NCBI RefSeq assembly: GCF_019977755.1
Contig: NZ_AP025145.1
Coordinates: 2,108,001 to 2,172,000 of the forward strand
Reading direction: 5' to 3'
Source: Vibrio penaeicida
GTDB taxonomy: Bacteria > Pseudomonadota > Gammaproteobacteria > Enterobacterales > Vibrionaceae
DNA length: 64,000 nt
The translations under genes and the position numbers were made by a program. Shown piece by piece: positions 10,270 through 19,641 of the stretch (the first letter of the stretch is position 1; each line of letters opens with the position of its first letter). The notes under the pieces were generated by a model. It saw only the letters and a program-made list of their open reading frames with translations. It searched no databases and was not told the origin of the DNA.

Positions 10270-10758
10270 GTTGATACCAAAGTACTTCTTTTGGGATGGT
10301 GATAAATCTTGGGTTGTTGATAAAAGAAACGGTAAACCGCAGGCGAGTATGGACTCGACTTGAAGGGTTTCAATGAACAAAAATTTAAGAATGAACAAAC
10401 ATCTCAAAATAATGAGAGGTTTGCATGCTATCTCTAATATGAAAATGCTTTTTTACAAACTCAATACTCAGCTTGTAAAAGACTCATGTCATTTCTGTTT
10501 CTCCTTTTATTCTCATAGCTCCTCGCATTGCTTCCTAAAAAATTTTTCGCGACTGTGCATCCAAATCCATTTTCCGATCGTCTCCTATCTACAAACAAGG
10601 AAATAAGACTCTATTGGGCAGCATTTGTGGCTCCTTATTACTGGGTTATCGTTTATTGATGTAGAGCGATACACCGAATAAGTGCAGCCTTGAATAAAGT
10701 GCCGCAAATTGCTGAAAAAATCATCTCGAAAGGTCAACAGACCCTAATAAGGATTACT
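10270..10758. other. Divergent intergenic region
   Basis: About 490 bases between the divergent chemoreceptor and lipoprotein genes, presumably holding both promoters. No gene is supported. An open frame at 10373-10606 lacks a ribosome-binding site and family-like sequence. Confidence 0.5.
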
Positions 10759-11478
10759 ATGATGAAAACATTACTGCTTACTGCACTTGCGTTCGTTCCT
10801 ATTGGCTGTGCTACTGCATCAAAAACGACAATGAACACCGAATTAGGAAACGTATACGTCGATAGCACGGGTATGAGTTTGTACACCTTTTCCAAGGATC
10901 CAGAAGGTCAGTCGGTATGTAATGGTGGATGCGCTGGAAAGTGGCCACCATTATTGGCTGAGGGAAGTGAAAAGTCGCTCTTCTATGGTCAAGAAGGGTT
11001 TAGCACCATTGCACGAAATGATGGCAAAAAGCAGTGGGCTTTAAATGGGAAGCCTCTATATCGTTGGTTTAAAGACAGTAAGTCGGGTGATATTAACGGC
11101 GCTGGAATAAAAGGTGTTTGGCCTTTGGCAAGAGCAGACCAAGTCTCGGTAAAGCTATACAACGATGGCAGTCGTCGTTATTTGGTCGATAGTAACAACC
11201 TTGCTTTGTATACTTTTGACAAAGATAAGCCCAACAAGTCTGTGTGCTACAACGAGTGCCAAACTAAATGGCCACCCGCGTATGTAGATCCTATGCTGAT
11301 AAAAGAGGGGATAGGAAATCTCACTCTGTCAGGCGGGTTTGGGGTGACACAACGTAAAGACAACAGCTATCAATGGACATTTAAAGATAAGCCACTATAT
11401 CGCTGGTTTAAAGACCAACAACCCGGTGATACCAGTGGCGATGGCGTGAAACAAGTCTGGCATTTGATCATTCAATGA
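10759..11478 (+). CDS. Lipoprotein with two repeats of the COG4315 type
   Basis: From the ATG at 10759 (a second ATG follows at once) with AAGGA upstream, the product is about 240 residues. A lipoprotein signal ends at FVPIGC. Two copies of a roughly 100-residue module follow, each with a YTF(S/D)KD element, a pair of cysteines in a C-x(3)-C pattern, KWPP, and a LYRWFKD...GD motif. These are hallmarks of the secreted repeat family PF03640 (COG4315), whose molecular role is not established. The next gene, an ECF sigma factor, starts eight bases past this stop, so the three genes form one operon and the lipoprotein is probably part of the sigma-controlled envelope response. Confidence 0.82.
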   Translation: MMKTLLLTALAFVPIGCATASKTTMNTELGNVYVDSTGMSLYTFSKDPEGQSVCNGGCAGKWPPLLAEGSEKSLFYGQEGFSTIARNDGKKQWALNGKPLYRWFKDSKSGDINGAGIKGVWPLARADQVSVKLYNDGSRRYLVDSNNLALYTFDKDKPNKSVCYNECQTKWPPAYVDPMLIKEGIGNLTLSGGFGVTQRKDNSYQWTFKDKPLYRWFKDQQPGDTSGDGVKQVWHLIIQ

Positions 11479-11485
11479 GGAAACA

Positions 11486-12007
11486 GTGAGTATTGATAAA
11501 CAACAGGTAGGTTTACTGCTCTCTAAGATAGCGCTTCGGGATCAAAACGCGTTCGAAGCGCTCTATCAATTAGCCAGTGTTCGGCTCTTTGCTGTCATTT
11601 ATTCCGTCGTTAAAGACGAGCAAATTGCCGCGGATCTTCTTCAAGAGGGCTTCGTTAAGCTGTGGTATAGCGACAATCGTTACCCTGTCGACTACCCGTG
11701 GGCATGGCTCTGCCAAAGCATGAGAAACCTCGCGATTGATGAAGTTCGAAAACGTGGAAGGCGAAAGGAAGAACCGTTAGACACATCGTATGATGATTTA
11801 GGCGCTGGCGTGGGATTCGATATCAATCACGGCCTATCCCAATGCTTAAAGCAGCTCAACGAAGATAAACGAAGTGCCATCGTCCTCGCGTATCAACACG
11901 GATTGAGCCATCAAGAAATAATGCGACACATGAAAGCCCCCTTAGGGACAGTGAAATCCCAAATTCGTCGCGGATTGCAGGAGTTAAAACGATGCCTAGT
12001 CGAGTAA
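11486..12007 (+). CDS. ECF-type RNA polymerase sigma factor
   Basis: A 173-residue two-domain sigma-70 family protein. Region 2 includes VKDEQIAADLLQEGFVKLW at about 42-60 and AWLCQSMRNLAIDEVRKR near 70-87. Region 4 near 120-170 contains the helix-turn-helix GLSHQEIMRHMKAPLGTVKSQ. The GTG start at 11486 is well supported by GAGG at 11477-11480. It overlaps the downstream anti-sigma gene by 16 bases, suggesting translational coupling. It directs core polymerase to an unknown regulon, probably including its own operon. Confidence 0.92.
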   Translation: MSIDKQQVGLLLSKIALRDQNAFEALYQLASVRLFAVIYSVVKDEQIAADLLQEGFVKLWYSDNRYPVDYPWAWLCQSMRNLAIDEVRKRGRRKEEPLDTSYDDLGAGVGFDINHGLSQCLKQLNEDKRSAIVLAYQHGLSHQEIMRHMKAPLGTVKSQIRRGLQELKRCLVE

Positions 12008-12747
12008 CAAGAGGTCGCCGCTACCAAAACTCCGATCTACGCAATAAGCTGGCAAGCGAATACGTTCTGGGAACACAAACACTTCGTGTTCGGCGTCGAT
12101 TGGAAACCCTGATTCAATCGGATCCAAGTTGGTGGGAACATATCGAGCAGTGGCAAAACCATCTTTCAGGTCTAAACCCCACCAGCGATCTCTCTATGGA
12201 TACGACGTATTTAAGACAGCCACCCAAACGCGTTTGGCGACAAATAGCCAACGGCACGTTTAATCTCACTCAACAAAGAAAAGGTCTGCGTTGGTGGTGG
12301 TTGCCAATGGGAATGGCGATGTCTCTCGTGGTAGGTGTTCTTATACAGCCTGTGCTTGTCCCCATTCATCAGCCCTTAGGTGTTGCTCAAATTCGTCCAG
12401 TTAATTACCTGGCCATGATGTCATCCGAATTACAGCAGAACCATTTCGCTCTTGTTGCATATCAAGGCAACAAACCGGGTCAATCCAGTATTCGATTGCA
12501 ACTTAATCTAGGTATGGAAGAGGTAGAGTTTGGTAAAGCAGTGGTTTGGATGAGAGACAAAACGACGGGAGAATTAGCATTAATAGACAGCCTACAAAAC
12601 ATCAGTAACATTCGCTATATGTCACCAACAGAGTGGAAGTTGTTAAAAAACAGCTCCGAGTTATTGGTTACTGCAAATCTAGACCCAAACAGCACACTCT
12701 TGTATCGCGGTGATTGCATAGAGCTTGGTCATAATGTTTTGATGTAA
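11992..12747 (+). CDS. Anti-sigma factor (RskA-like, membrane-anchored)
   Basis: A 251-residue protein with a soluble N-terminal region. The motif LASEYVLGTQTLRVRRRLETLI at about 16-37, with a conserved tryptophan pair soon after, is the sigma-binding zinc-free anti-sigma type. A single membrane helix follows near 102-122, then an extracytoplasmic domain of about 130 residues. This matches RskA-type (PF10099) anti-sigma factors. The start overlaps the sigma gene by 16 bases and it is the last gene of the unit, with a terminator directly downstream. It is expected to hold the ECF factor at the membrane until an envelope signal releases it. Confidence 0.85.
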   Translation: MPSRVTRGRRYQNSDLRNKLASEYVLGTQTLRVRRRLETLIQSDPSWWEHIEQWQNHLSGLNPTSDLSMDTTYLRQPPKRVWRQIANGTFNLTQQRKGLRWWWLPMGMAMSLVVGVLIQPVLVPIHQPLGVAQIRPVNYLAMMSSELQQNHFALVAYQGNKPGQSSIRLQLNLGMEEVEFGKAVVWMRDKTTGELALIDSLQNISNIRYMSPTEWKLLKNSSELLVTANLDPNSTLLYRGDCIELGHNVLM

Positions 12748-12750
12748 AAA

Positions 12751-12772
12751 AAAGACCTCCTAGGAGGTCTTT
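12751..12772. terminator. Bidirectional terminator (22-base palindrome)
   Basis: A perfect palindrome, AAAGACCTCCT/AGGAGGTCTTT, between convergent stops at 12747 (+) and 12789 (-). It is flanked by A-runs on the left and T on the right, so it can serve both directions. Confidence 0.85.
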
Positions 12773-12788
12773 CAAAAACAGTCTGGGG

Positions 12789-14852
12789 CTACAGTTTTGG
12801 TTCAAATGCCATATGGTGGAAGCTAAATGCATACATATCGGCATACAAATCCAATACCTTGCTCATAGGCATACCAGCACCATGACCTGCATTAGTATCC
12901 ACTCGGATCAATACAGGGTTCTCGCCTTCATGTTTCGCTTGAAGCTCGGCAATAAACTTAAACGAGTGCGCAGGCACAACACGGTCATCGTGGTCAGCCG
13001 TAGTCACTAGTGTCGCTGGGTAATGCGTCCCTTCTGTTACGTTATGAACAGGAGAGTATTGTTTCAAGTAGCTGAACATTTCTTCATTTTGCTCAGACGT
13101 GCCGTAGTCGTAAGCCCAACCTTCACCAGAAGTGAACGTGTGGTAACGCAACATATCCAATACGCCAACTGCAGGAATCGCCACTTTAAACAGTTCTGGA
13201 CGTTGTGTCATACAAGCGCCAACCAACAAGCCACCGTTTGAGCCACCATGAATCGCGAGCTTTTCTGGTGATGTGTACCCTTCTTCAATCAGGTATTCTG
13301 CCGCTGAAATAAAGTCATCGAACACATTTTGCTTTTGCAGTTTGGTTCCGGCAATGTGCCACGCTTTACCGTATTCACCACCACCACGCAGGTTCGCAAC
13401 AGCATAAACACCCCCCATTTCAATCCACGTAGCAACAAGCGGGCTGAATCTTGGTTCTAGGCTAACGTTAAAGCCACCGTAGCCATACAGCATAGTGGGG
13501 TTGTTTCCATTCAGTTCCAAGCCCTTGCGGTAGCAGATCGTTACAGGAACGCGCGTGCCATCTTTGGAGGTATAAAACACCTGCTTAGATTCCAGTAGAT
13601 CGCTGTCGATCTGGCATTGAGAGCGGTGATGCAATTCCGTTACACCCGTCTCAGGGTCGAATCGATACCCTGAAGACGCCACAATAAGGTTTGTGAAGCT
13701 GTAATAAAGTTCTTTTGAATCGAAACGCCCGCCAAAACCAGACACACAACCTAACCCCGGAAGCTCAACATCACGAACTTTTTCACCGTTATAGCGGTAC
13801 TGAACCACTTTGGTGTTCACATCCACTAGGTACGAGGCAAACAAATAGCCTGCACCTGTTTCAATGTCTAATTGCTGTTCCTGCTCTGGAATCAGATCGA
13901 CCCAATTATCATCCGACGGCTGCTGTGCATTCACTTTTACGACACGACCTAATGGCGCATCCAAGTTGGTGTAAATCAGCAAATCGCCTTCGCTGTGCTC
14001 GACAACGTAGCTGTCGGCTTGGCTTTTATCCGTTACAAGCGTTAACGGCGCGTCTTGTTGGCGTAAATCACGTACATAAAGCTCATTACCCGATGTGGAT
14101 TGAGCACCAGATACGACAAGGAAAGCATCGTCTTCCGTTGTATAACCTGATACATATCGGTATTTTTCCGAATCTGAACCACCAAATACCAATACGTCTT
14201 CGCTTTGCGGTGTGTTCAATCGGTGGAAGTACAACTTGTGTTGCTCAGTACGAGCCGATAGCTCGCTGCCTTCAGGTTTGTCGTAACTGGCGTAATAGAA
14301 GCCTTCGTCGCCAAACCACGAAATCCCGGTAAATTTGGCGTTTAGAATTGGGGCTTCAAGCTCTTCACCGGTTTCAGCATCAATCACATAAATGGTGCGC
14401 CAGTCGCTGCCTCCTTCCGATACAGAATACGCAATAACCGTATCTGATTTAGAAAAAGACACACTGTCTAGCGAGGTCGTGCCTTCTTCGCTAAACGTAT
14501 TCGGATCAAGGAAAATTTGCGCTTCGCCTAGTTCTTTTTGGTCGTTTTCTTTCTGACGATAGAGAACCGCTTGGTTTTGAATACCATCATTTTTGTAGAA
14601 ATACGTGTAATCGCCATGCTTAAAAGGCAGAGAGACTTTTTCGAAATTATTGGCAGTTTCGAGTTTCTTTCGAATGGCGTCACGAAAAGCGATTTGATTG
14701 AGGTGTGCAAAGGTTACGTCGTTCTGGCGAGTTACCCAGTCCGCGGTTTCTTCGCTGCGATCGTCTTCTAACCAGCGATACGGATCGGACACTTCCGTAG
14801 AAAAGTAGGTATCAACAACATCCGATTGTTTTGTTTCTGGGTATTTATGCAC
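12789..14852 (-). CDS. Prolyl oligopeptidase family serine peptidase (S9)
   Basis: A 687-residue protein without a signal peptide. Residues about 75-400 form the beta-propeller and the C-terminal third the alpha/beta hydrolase. The nucleophile motif GGSNGG places Ser at 538; the acid lies in the DHDDRVVP segment near 622 and the base in NAGHGAG at His657. All three are intact. RYDVD-like N-terminal DPYRWLED near 22 is typical of POP. It should cleave short proline-containing peptides in the cytoplasm. It follows the RpiR operon on the same strand after about 190 bases but has its own spacing and is probably unrelated to it. Confidence 0.93.
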   Translation of the reverse strand: MHKYPETKQSDVVDTYFSTEVSDPYRWLEDDRSEETADWVTRQNDVTFAHLNQIAFRDAIRKKLETANNFEKVSLPFKHGDYTYFYKNDGIQNQAVLYRQKENDQKELGEAQIFLDPNTFSEEGTTSLDSVSFSKSDTVIAYSVSEGGSDWRTIYVIDAETGEELEAPILNAKFTGISWFGDEGFYYASYDKPEGSELSARTEQHKLYFHRLNTPQSEDVLVFGGSDSEKYRYVSGYTTEDDAFLVVSGAQSTSGNELYVRDLRQQDAPLTLVTDKSQADSYVVEHSEGDLLIYTNLDAPLGRVVKVNAQQPSDDNWVDLIPEQEQQLDIETGAGYLFASYLVDVNTKVVQYRYNGEKVRDVELPGLGCVSGFGGRFDSKELYYSFTNLIVASSGYRFDPETGVTELHHRSQCQIDSDLLESKQVFYTSKDGTRVPVTICYRKGLELNGNNPTMLYGYGGFNVSLEPRFSPLVATWIEMGGVYAVANLRGGGEYGKAWHIAGTKLQKQNVFDDFISAAEYLIEEGYTSPEKLAIHGGSNGGLLVGACMTQRPELFKVAIPAVGVLDMLRYHTFTSGEGWAYDYGTSEQNEEMFSYLKQYSPVHNVTEGTHYPATLVTTADHDDRVVPAHSFKFIAELQAKHEGENPVLIRVDTNAGHGAGMPMSKVLDLYADMYAFSFHHMAFEPKL

Positions 14853-15038
14853 TTTGCACTCCTTACTTAATTTTTACGTCTGCCCACAATTAGCTTCGGT
14901 TTGAAGCCAATTGGGCACAGGTATCATCGCACAAATTCATTAAGTAAGGAGTATAGTTACACAATGCTCATCTTATAGACCTGTCTCTACCAGATCTTGA
15001 TACTTTAAAAGACAATCTGGTTTATCCAGCGTGTTCAA

Positions 15039-15911
15039 TTAGCCATTATCAAAATGGTTAGAACGAAAGCGAGACAAACGTTCCTTCATTGAGGTTATCC
15101 GATCTCGGTGCGTTTCTTCTTTTTTCAGCGACACGCTCGTAGCAAGAATATCCACGACCACCAGCGCTGCGATTCGAGAAATCGTAGGGGTATAGCGATC
15201 GGTGTTTTCCAAGGTCTCGACAACAAGGCTTAAATCGCACTCTTTGCTGAGTGAACAGCCGCGCCGCCCCGTTATCGCTATCACAGTCGCGCCGTGGTTT
15301 TTGGCTTCTCTGACCGTTTCAATGAGATCGATGGTTTCACCATTATTAGAAATCGCGACAACCACATTGCCTTCACTCATCATGGACGACGCAATAAATT
15401 GTTGATGCGCGTCTGTGTGTGCATTACAGGGCACACCAAACAGAGGGAATTTCTGCTGCGCATCCAGCGCCACAATGCCAGAGGCACCAAACCCATAAAA
15501 ATCGATTTGTCGGGCGTGGGAAAGTACATCCACTGCCGCATCCATCTTTTCAATATCGGCATGCTGACGAGCCCAATCCAAGCTGGTTAAAGTAAAATCA
15601 AACAACTTACGAGAAATAACCTGAGTGCTATCGCCATCTTGAAGGGCAGCGTGGGTTGGCGTAACCCCTAACGCAATACTTTGTGCCAAACGAATTTTTA
15701 AGTCTTGAAAGCCACTGCAACCCACCGCAGTCGAAAAACGCATAACGGTAGGTTCACTGACACCAGCCGCCTTTGCCGTTTCCACCAATGTACTGTTGAT
15801 TGCTTTTTGAGGGTCGGACAATACCCATTCCGCGACCTTTCGGTCAGACTTACGGAGCTTATCCAGTGAACGGGTGATCATCTCAATGACATTAGGTTGC
15901 TTCTGTTGCAA
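15039..15911 (-). CDS. MurR/RpiR family transcriptional regulator
   Basis: A 290-residue protein. The N-terminal RpiR helix-turn-helix is near residues 1-80 (AKAAGVSEPTVMRFSTAVG at about 45-63), and a SIS sugar-phosphate-binding domain spans about 120-260 (FYGFGASGIVALDAQ, then AISNNGETIDLIETV). It starts with TTG at 15911; AAGGAG six bases upstream supports this, and the preceding gene stops at 15914. It is the last gene of a five-gene minus-strand operon and very likely controls this operon and the divergent ABC operon, with a phosphorylated intermediate as effector. Confidence 0.92.
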   Translation of the reverse strand: MQQKQPNVIEMITRSLDKLRKSDRKVAEWVLSDPQKAINSTLVETAKAAGVSEPTVMRFSTAVGCSGFQDLKIRLAQSIALGVTPTHAALQDGDSTQVISRKLFDFTLTSLDWARQHADIEKMDAAVDVLSHARQIDFYGFGASGIVALDAQQKFPLFGVPCNAHTDAHQQFIASSMMSEGNVVVAISNNGETIDLIETVREAKNHGATVIAITGRRGCSLSKECDLSLVVETLENTDRYTPTISRIAALVVVDILATSVSLKKEETHRDRITSMKERLSRFRSNHFDNG

Positions 15912-15913
15912 TG

Positions 15914-16876
15914 CTAACTCCTTAACCTCAAACGATATTCGACATTTAGCTGTGCCGGGAAGAGAGAAATACTATCAGCGTTTTGCAGAGCCGCTAGAAG
16001 AATTTTTTGCGGATCGATGGTATTGAACTCAAATAAATCAAAATGGTGTGCAATCAGATTCTTAATTCCAACCTGCTTACACAAAGACAGCGCTTCTTCT
16101 AAATGAAAATTCCCCGGAATACCCTGACTGGATCGGCGTTCATCCCGTCCATTGACTGGCAACAATGCCAGATCAGGCTGGTGCCGTTTCAGAGTATCAA
16201 TTAACCCTTCAAAAGGAACGCAATCACCAGAATGCCAAATGGTGAGCGTATCCTTCTTTTCATCGGTGTTCTCGTGCTTTACTTGAGTATTTTCATTCAC
16301 GCTTATTTTAAGAATATACCCCAGAAAGCGGCTGTTTCCTTGATTATCACGTTCAATACTCTCGTGTGCTGCGAGTGTCGAGTGAACAGAAAGCGAACCC
16401 GAAAGTACAAGCTCTTCACCATCCGAGATCCAATGAATTCGATCTGAAGGCAATCCGCTTCGAGTCAGCGCTTCTTTTTTTTCAGCGCGTGGAGCCAGCA
16501 TGAAAGCTCGCTTGCCTAAATAGCGTTGGAACAGCGGAATCAGTGTTCCGGCATCCATATGATCAGTGTGCTTATGAGTACAAAGAACACCATCCACATT
16601 CGTGAGGTCTTGAACCCTAATTGGCGCTGGCATCATACGAATATGTGGGTAGTGCTTGCCTTTATACTTCTCGGCAAGTGAATCCGACAAATAAGGGTCG
16701 ATGAGCCAACTTGCCTGTTTTGTTCGAATCAAAAAGCCAGCCTGCCCCAGCCAGTAAAGCAACACTTCATCACTTGGTGGTGACAGCGATGAAATTCGCT
16801 GGGCTAACTGACCTTCGAATTCGGCACGGGTTAGGCAAGAACTTGGCAATATTGGGCTTTTTGAAGAACTGTTCAT
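15914..16876 (-). CDS. MBL-fold hydrolase, UlaG-like
   Basis: A 320-residue metallo-beta-lactamase-fold protein. It has WLGQAGFLI at 42-50, IDPYLSD at 59-65 and the metal motif H101-K-H103-T-D105-H106. Later histidines in WHSGDC and AHHFD complete a likely metal site. The early WLGQAGF and DPYLS motifs are like UlaG, the lactonase that opens L-ascorbate 6-phosphate. The same chemistry on a different sugar lactone is a reasonable guess here. Its ATG overlaps the stop of the upstream dehydrogenase (TAATG), implying translational coupling. The substrate is not determinable. Confidence 0.82.
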   Translation of the reverse strand: MNSSSKSPILPSSCLTRAEFEGQLAQRISSLSPPSDEVLLYWLGQAGFLIRTKQASWLIDPYLSDSLAEKYKGKHYPHIRMMPAPIRVQDLTNVDGVLCTHKHTDHMDAGTLIPLFQRYLGKRAFMLAPRAEKKEALTRSGLPSDRIHWISDGEELVLSGSLSVHSTLAAHESIERDNQGNSRFLGYILKISVNENTQVKHENTDEKKDTLTIWHSGDCVPFEGLIDTLKRHQPDLALLPVNGRDERRSSQGIPGNFHLEEALSLCKQVGIKNLIAHHFDLFEFNTIDPQKILLAALQNADSISLFPAQLNVEYRLRLRS

Positions 16877-17817
16877 TAGGCGTTGTCGTCCTCTAGCACC
16901 GACAGCAAGTTACTGACGGCGGCAATGGTTGCTTTATCAACACTTTCTTGGGTGTATCCGCCAATATGGCTGGTCGCAATGCATCGCTCATGTTGCCAAA
17001 GCGGGTGGCTGGCAGGAGGCTCTGTGTCATACACATCCACCGCATACACAGAAATTTTTCCACTGCACAAACCATCGTAGATCACATCGTGATTCACCAG
17101 CGATGCTCGGGCTGTATTGATGATAACAACGCCGTCTTTCATTGATTCGAGTGTACTTGCGCTGATTATCGGCTTACCATCCAACGGAGCCGGACAATGA
17201 AACGTAATAATGTCTGCCAGCTTGAGCAGTTGGCTAACTTCGGTAAATTTAAATTCGTCGTTCAGGACCAGTTGACCTTTTAGTATCGGGTCAAAAGCGA
17301 TCACCTGAGTGCCTAACCCCAAAGCCATTTGCGCCACTTGCCTACCGATTGCGCCCATACCAATAACGCCCACTAACTTCCCTTGAATTTCTTGGCCTAA
17401 AGCACGAGTCCACTGACCAGATTTTAGCCCTTCTGCTGTTTCTGGTATATGACGCAGCCCAGACAGCATCATGGCAATGGCCAATTCAGCGACACCACGA
17501 GCATTCGCCCCTTCCGCCCGACACACCTCGATGCCCGCTTTCTCAATACTGGCTAAAGGCAAGTTGTCGACCCCCGTACCATTTCGGCTGATCACTTTAA
17601 GCTGTTTGGCAGAACCAATCACCTTTTCAGATACAGGTTCTACACCAGCAATCCACCCTACGCATTCGGGTATAACAGCAAGCAGTTCCTCTTCTGTTGG
17701 CGACTTTCCGGGCTGACAAAACACCATTTCATACCCCAGCTTTTTAAGAGATTCAAAAGCAGGATGCCCATTTAAAGACAAGGAACGAGGCGTCACTAAA
17801 ATCTTACCTTTATTCAT
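16876..17817 (-). CDS. D-2-hydroxyacid dehydrogenase (SerA-like)
   Basis: About 313 residues from the ATG at 17817, which has GAGAG eight bases upstream; an ATG at 17832 overlapping the previous gene is an alternative. It shows the NAD-binding GVIGMGAIGRQ near 150-160, an RNGTGVDN substrate loop near 78-85, the INTARASLV segment with the catalytic arginine/glutamate region, and SHIGGYT carrying the catalytic histidine. It is shorter than SerA and lacks ACT domains. In this operon it probably oxidises or reduces a sugar-derived hydroxy acid and is not part of serine synthesis. Confidence 0.88.
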   Translation of the reverse strand: MNKGKILVTPRSLSLNGHPAFESLKKLGYEMVFCQPGKSPTEEELLAVIPECVGWIAGVEPVSEKVIGSAKQLKVISRNGTGVDNLPLASIEKAGIEVCRAEGANARGVAELAIAMMLSGLRHIPETAEGLKSGQWTRALGQEIQGKLVGVIGMGAIGRQVAQMALGLGTQVIAFDPILKGQLVLNDEFKFTEVSQLLKLADIITFHCPAPLDGKPIISASTLESMKDGVVIINTARASLVNHDVIYDGLCSGKISVYAVDVYDTEPPASHPLWQHERCIATSHIGGYTQESVDKATIAAVSNLLSVLEDDNA

Positions 17818-17821
17818 AACA

Positions 17822-18787
17822 TTAACTCTCATGGCTTAACTGCTTGCCAGAACGGGCGGCAATACGTGAAATCTCTTCAAAGCGTTCACCATTCACCGGA
17901 ATGTCTACATCGAATACTTCCGCAATCACTCTTGTCCAGCCATAGATAAAATACACCCAGCCATCATGAATCGATAGATGAGCGGACGACTCTTGCGTCT
18001 CTGCTTGTCGATAAAACTCCAGCTCCCCTCGATAATTGAGTTCCCACACGATGCCATGCACTGGAAATTGCGCGTTGTTCGATAATGGCGAACCGGGGCC
18101 ATCTTTTCCTAACCCTGTTGCGTTTATCACCAGCGAATAAGGTGGCAGTGAAGCCAATACTTCATCATTGGTGGTACCCGATTCAACCAATACGTACTCG
18201 CAGTCGACATTTATCCCGTATATTTTGAGTACTTGGTCCAACTCATCCAGCCGATGCTGAGAAACATCTGAAACCACAATCTTAGTTGGGCGATCGTATT
18301 GTTTTGCCGCTTGAGTTAAATACCAAACAATGGCCGTCGCGCTGCCACCCGCTCCCATAACAAACACATTGCCTCGGTGCGTCGCAAAAAAACGGGGAGG
18401 CAATATGTATTCCAGAGCAAACCCAGAGGTAATCGGATCTTTCGCACTGCAACAGAATGTTGATTGCCTTTTATAAAGACAGCTGGTTTCGTTCATTTTT
18501 GTTGCATGTGGATCAATCTCATCAAACATTTCAATACACGCTTGGTAAAGATTGATTTTGTGCGTGGTGACGAGCGCACCAAGCGAGAGGGGATCGTGTT
18601 TAATAAATGACGTTACCTGCTGATACTGTTCATTTGGCGCATTGAGCGGTAAATCGATTCCACGAATTTGAACGTCCCCCAACCCCAGAAACTCAGCCCA
18701 AGCAGGGAAAACTTTCATGATCGAGCTTTGCAACGTAGACACACCAATAAAGTAAAACGTCGGCTTTTTGGCTGGTACAAGGTTCAT
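17822..18787 (-). CDS. Shikimate dehydrogenase-like oxidoreductase
   Basis: A 321-residue protein. Its N-terminal domain ends in the substrate loop GALVTTHKINLYQ near 70-82, and an NAD(P) domain follows with VMGAGGSATAIVWYL near 142-156 and NATGLGKDGPGSPL near 223-236. These are shikimate/quinate dehydrogenase hallmarks, with the catalytic Lys (THK) present. It is longer than AroE (about 270), and the usual STN-x-GL start motif is not evident, so it probably acts on a different polyol or acid. It overlaps the cupin isomerase by four bases (ATGA). Confidence 0.82.
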   Translation of the reverse strand: MNLVPAKKPTFYFIGVSTLQSSIMKVFPAWAEFLGLGDVQIRGIDLPLNAPNEQYQQVTSFIKHDPLSLGALVTTHKINLYQACIEMFDEIDPHATKMNETSCLYKRQSTFCCSAKDPITSGFALEYILPPRFFATHRGNVFVMGAGGSATAIVWYLTQAAKQYDRPTKIVVSDVSQHRLDELDQVLKIYGINVDCEYVLVESGTTNDEVLASLPPYSLVINATGLGKDGPGSPLSNNAQFPVHGIVWELNYRGELEFYRQAETQESSAHLSIHDGWVYFIYGWTRVIAEVFDVDIPVNGERFEEISRIAARSGKQLSHES

Positions 18788-19413
18788 TCCGACTCCCCTT
18801 CATATAGACGATTAACGTCCGCTTGGCTACGAGGTTGGTAATGCGCATTTTCTTCAAGTTTCCAGCCACCTTTTCCTTCAGCCAGAACGCGATAACGCAT
18901 ACCACCAGAACGCTTAATGATGCCGTAATCTTGCCCACTGTCTCCGGGGTAGCAAAAGAACATAACAAACTCTTCATCCCCCGTGTTTACGCTTCGGTGG
19001 ATCCAGAAAGGAGGGACATAACATACCGTGTTAGGGGTGATTTCCACCACTTTGGTTTCCCCCTCAGGTGACTCAAGTAACATCAGTCCATTACCTTTCT
19101 TCCCGATGTAAACTTCTGGTCGATCGGCTATCGCATGGATATGCCCTCGAGTCATGAAATACTCGCTACCAACCTTACCGGGCCGCATTTTGGTCACACC
19201 AAAAATCATATCCTGAACCCGATTCCCTGGGTGATAGTCCGTTACTTCATAAACGACTTCTTCTCCCATTTCTTTGTTTAGCGCTTCAAATGCGTCCGTG
19301 TCCAAGTACAGCCCATTCAAATCATCAAAGCGTTTTTCGTAATGTCGGCTTGTCCCTGCCAGGCTGCCTGATAACACATCAATCTCGCAGCTCACTGGAT
19401 CCATAAGTGACAT
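18784..19413 (-). CDS. Cupin-type glucose-6-phosphate isomerase family protein
   Basis: With the ATG at 19413, preceded by GAGGGA at good spacing, the product is 209 residues. An upstream start at 19434 has no such site. The cupin motif places metal ligands at H91, H93, E100 and H139, and the GHIHAI...EVY and IHRSVN patterns match the archaeal/bacterial cupin phosphoglucose isomerase family (PF06560). A canonical housekeeping PGI is usually a larger unrelated protein, so this enzyme probably interconverts an aldose and ketose phosphate specific to the locus. It is the first gene of the minus-strand operon. Confidence 0.88.
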   Translation of the reverse strand: MSLMDPVSCEIDVLSGSLAGTSRHYEKRFDDLNGLYLDTDAFEALNKEMGEEVVYEVTDYHPGNRVQDMIFGVTKMRPGKVGSEYFMTRGHIHAIADRPEVYIGKKGNGLMLLESPEGETKVVEITPNTVCYVPPFWIHRSVNTGDEEFVMFFCYPGDSGQDYGIIKRSGGMRYRVLAEGKGGWKLEENAHYQPRSQADVNRLYEGESE

Positions 19414-19527
19414 AGTTGTTCCCTCACTATCCATTTAGATTGCCTACTCTTTGTTCAGAGCACTCCAGTTTTTAGCCTGTCGAATGTGACTTAAACGGTA
19501 GTGTGTGACTTAAAGAATCGGTGCTTT

Positions 19528-19541
19528 TAGTATTAATACTA
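19528..19541. promoter_or_regulatory. Candidate operator 1 (14-base perfect palindrome)
   Basis: TAGTATTAATACTA is perfectly symmetric and lies in the divergent gap, closer to the cupin isomerase start. Assignment to the RpiR protein is inference from position. Confidence 0.4.
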
Positions 19542-19641
19542 CATAAAAATAAAAGATCAAATGGTTTTGGTTCGAAAAAGGCGCTATTTTAATCAAATTA
19601 AGTTAATAAACTGTGAAATTTTAGATTGACATTGTAGTTTT

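Noticed and set aside
10373..10606. 77-codon open frame between the chemoreceptor and lipoprotein genes
   Set aside because: It lies in a divergent promoter region, has no ribosome-binding site and the product resembles translated AT-rich DNA.
13715..14332. 205-codon frame antisense to the prolyl oligopeptidase gene
   Set aside because: Fully contained in a well-supported gene with intact catalytic motifs; product is rich in His and Arg as expected for a shadow frame.
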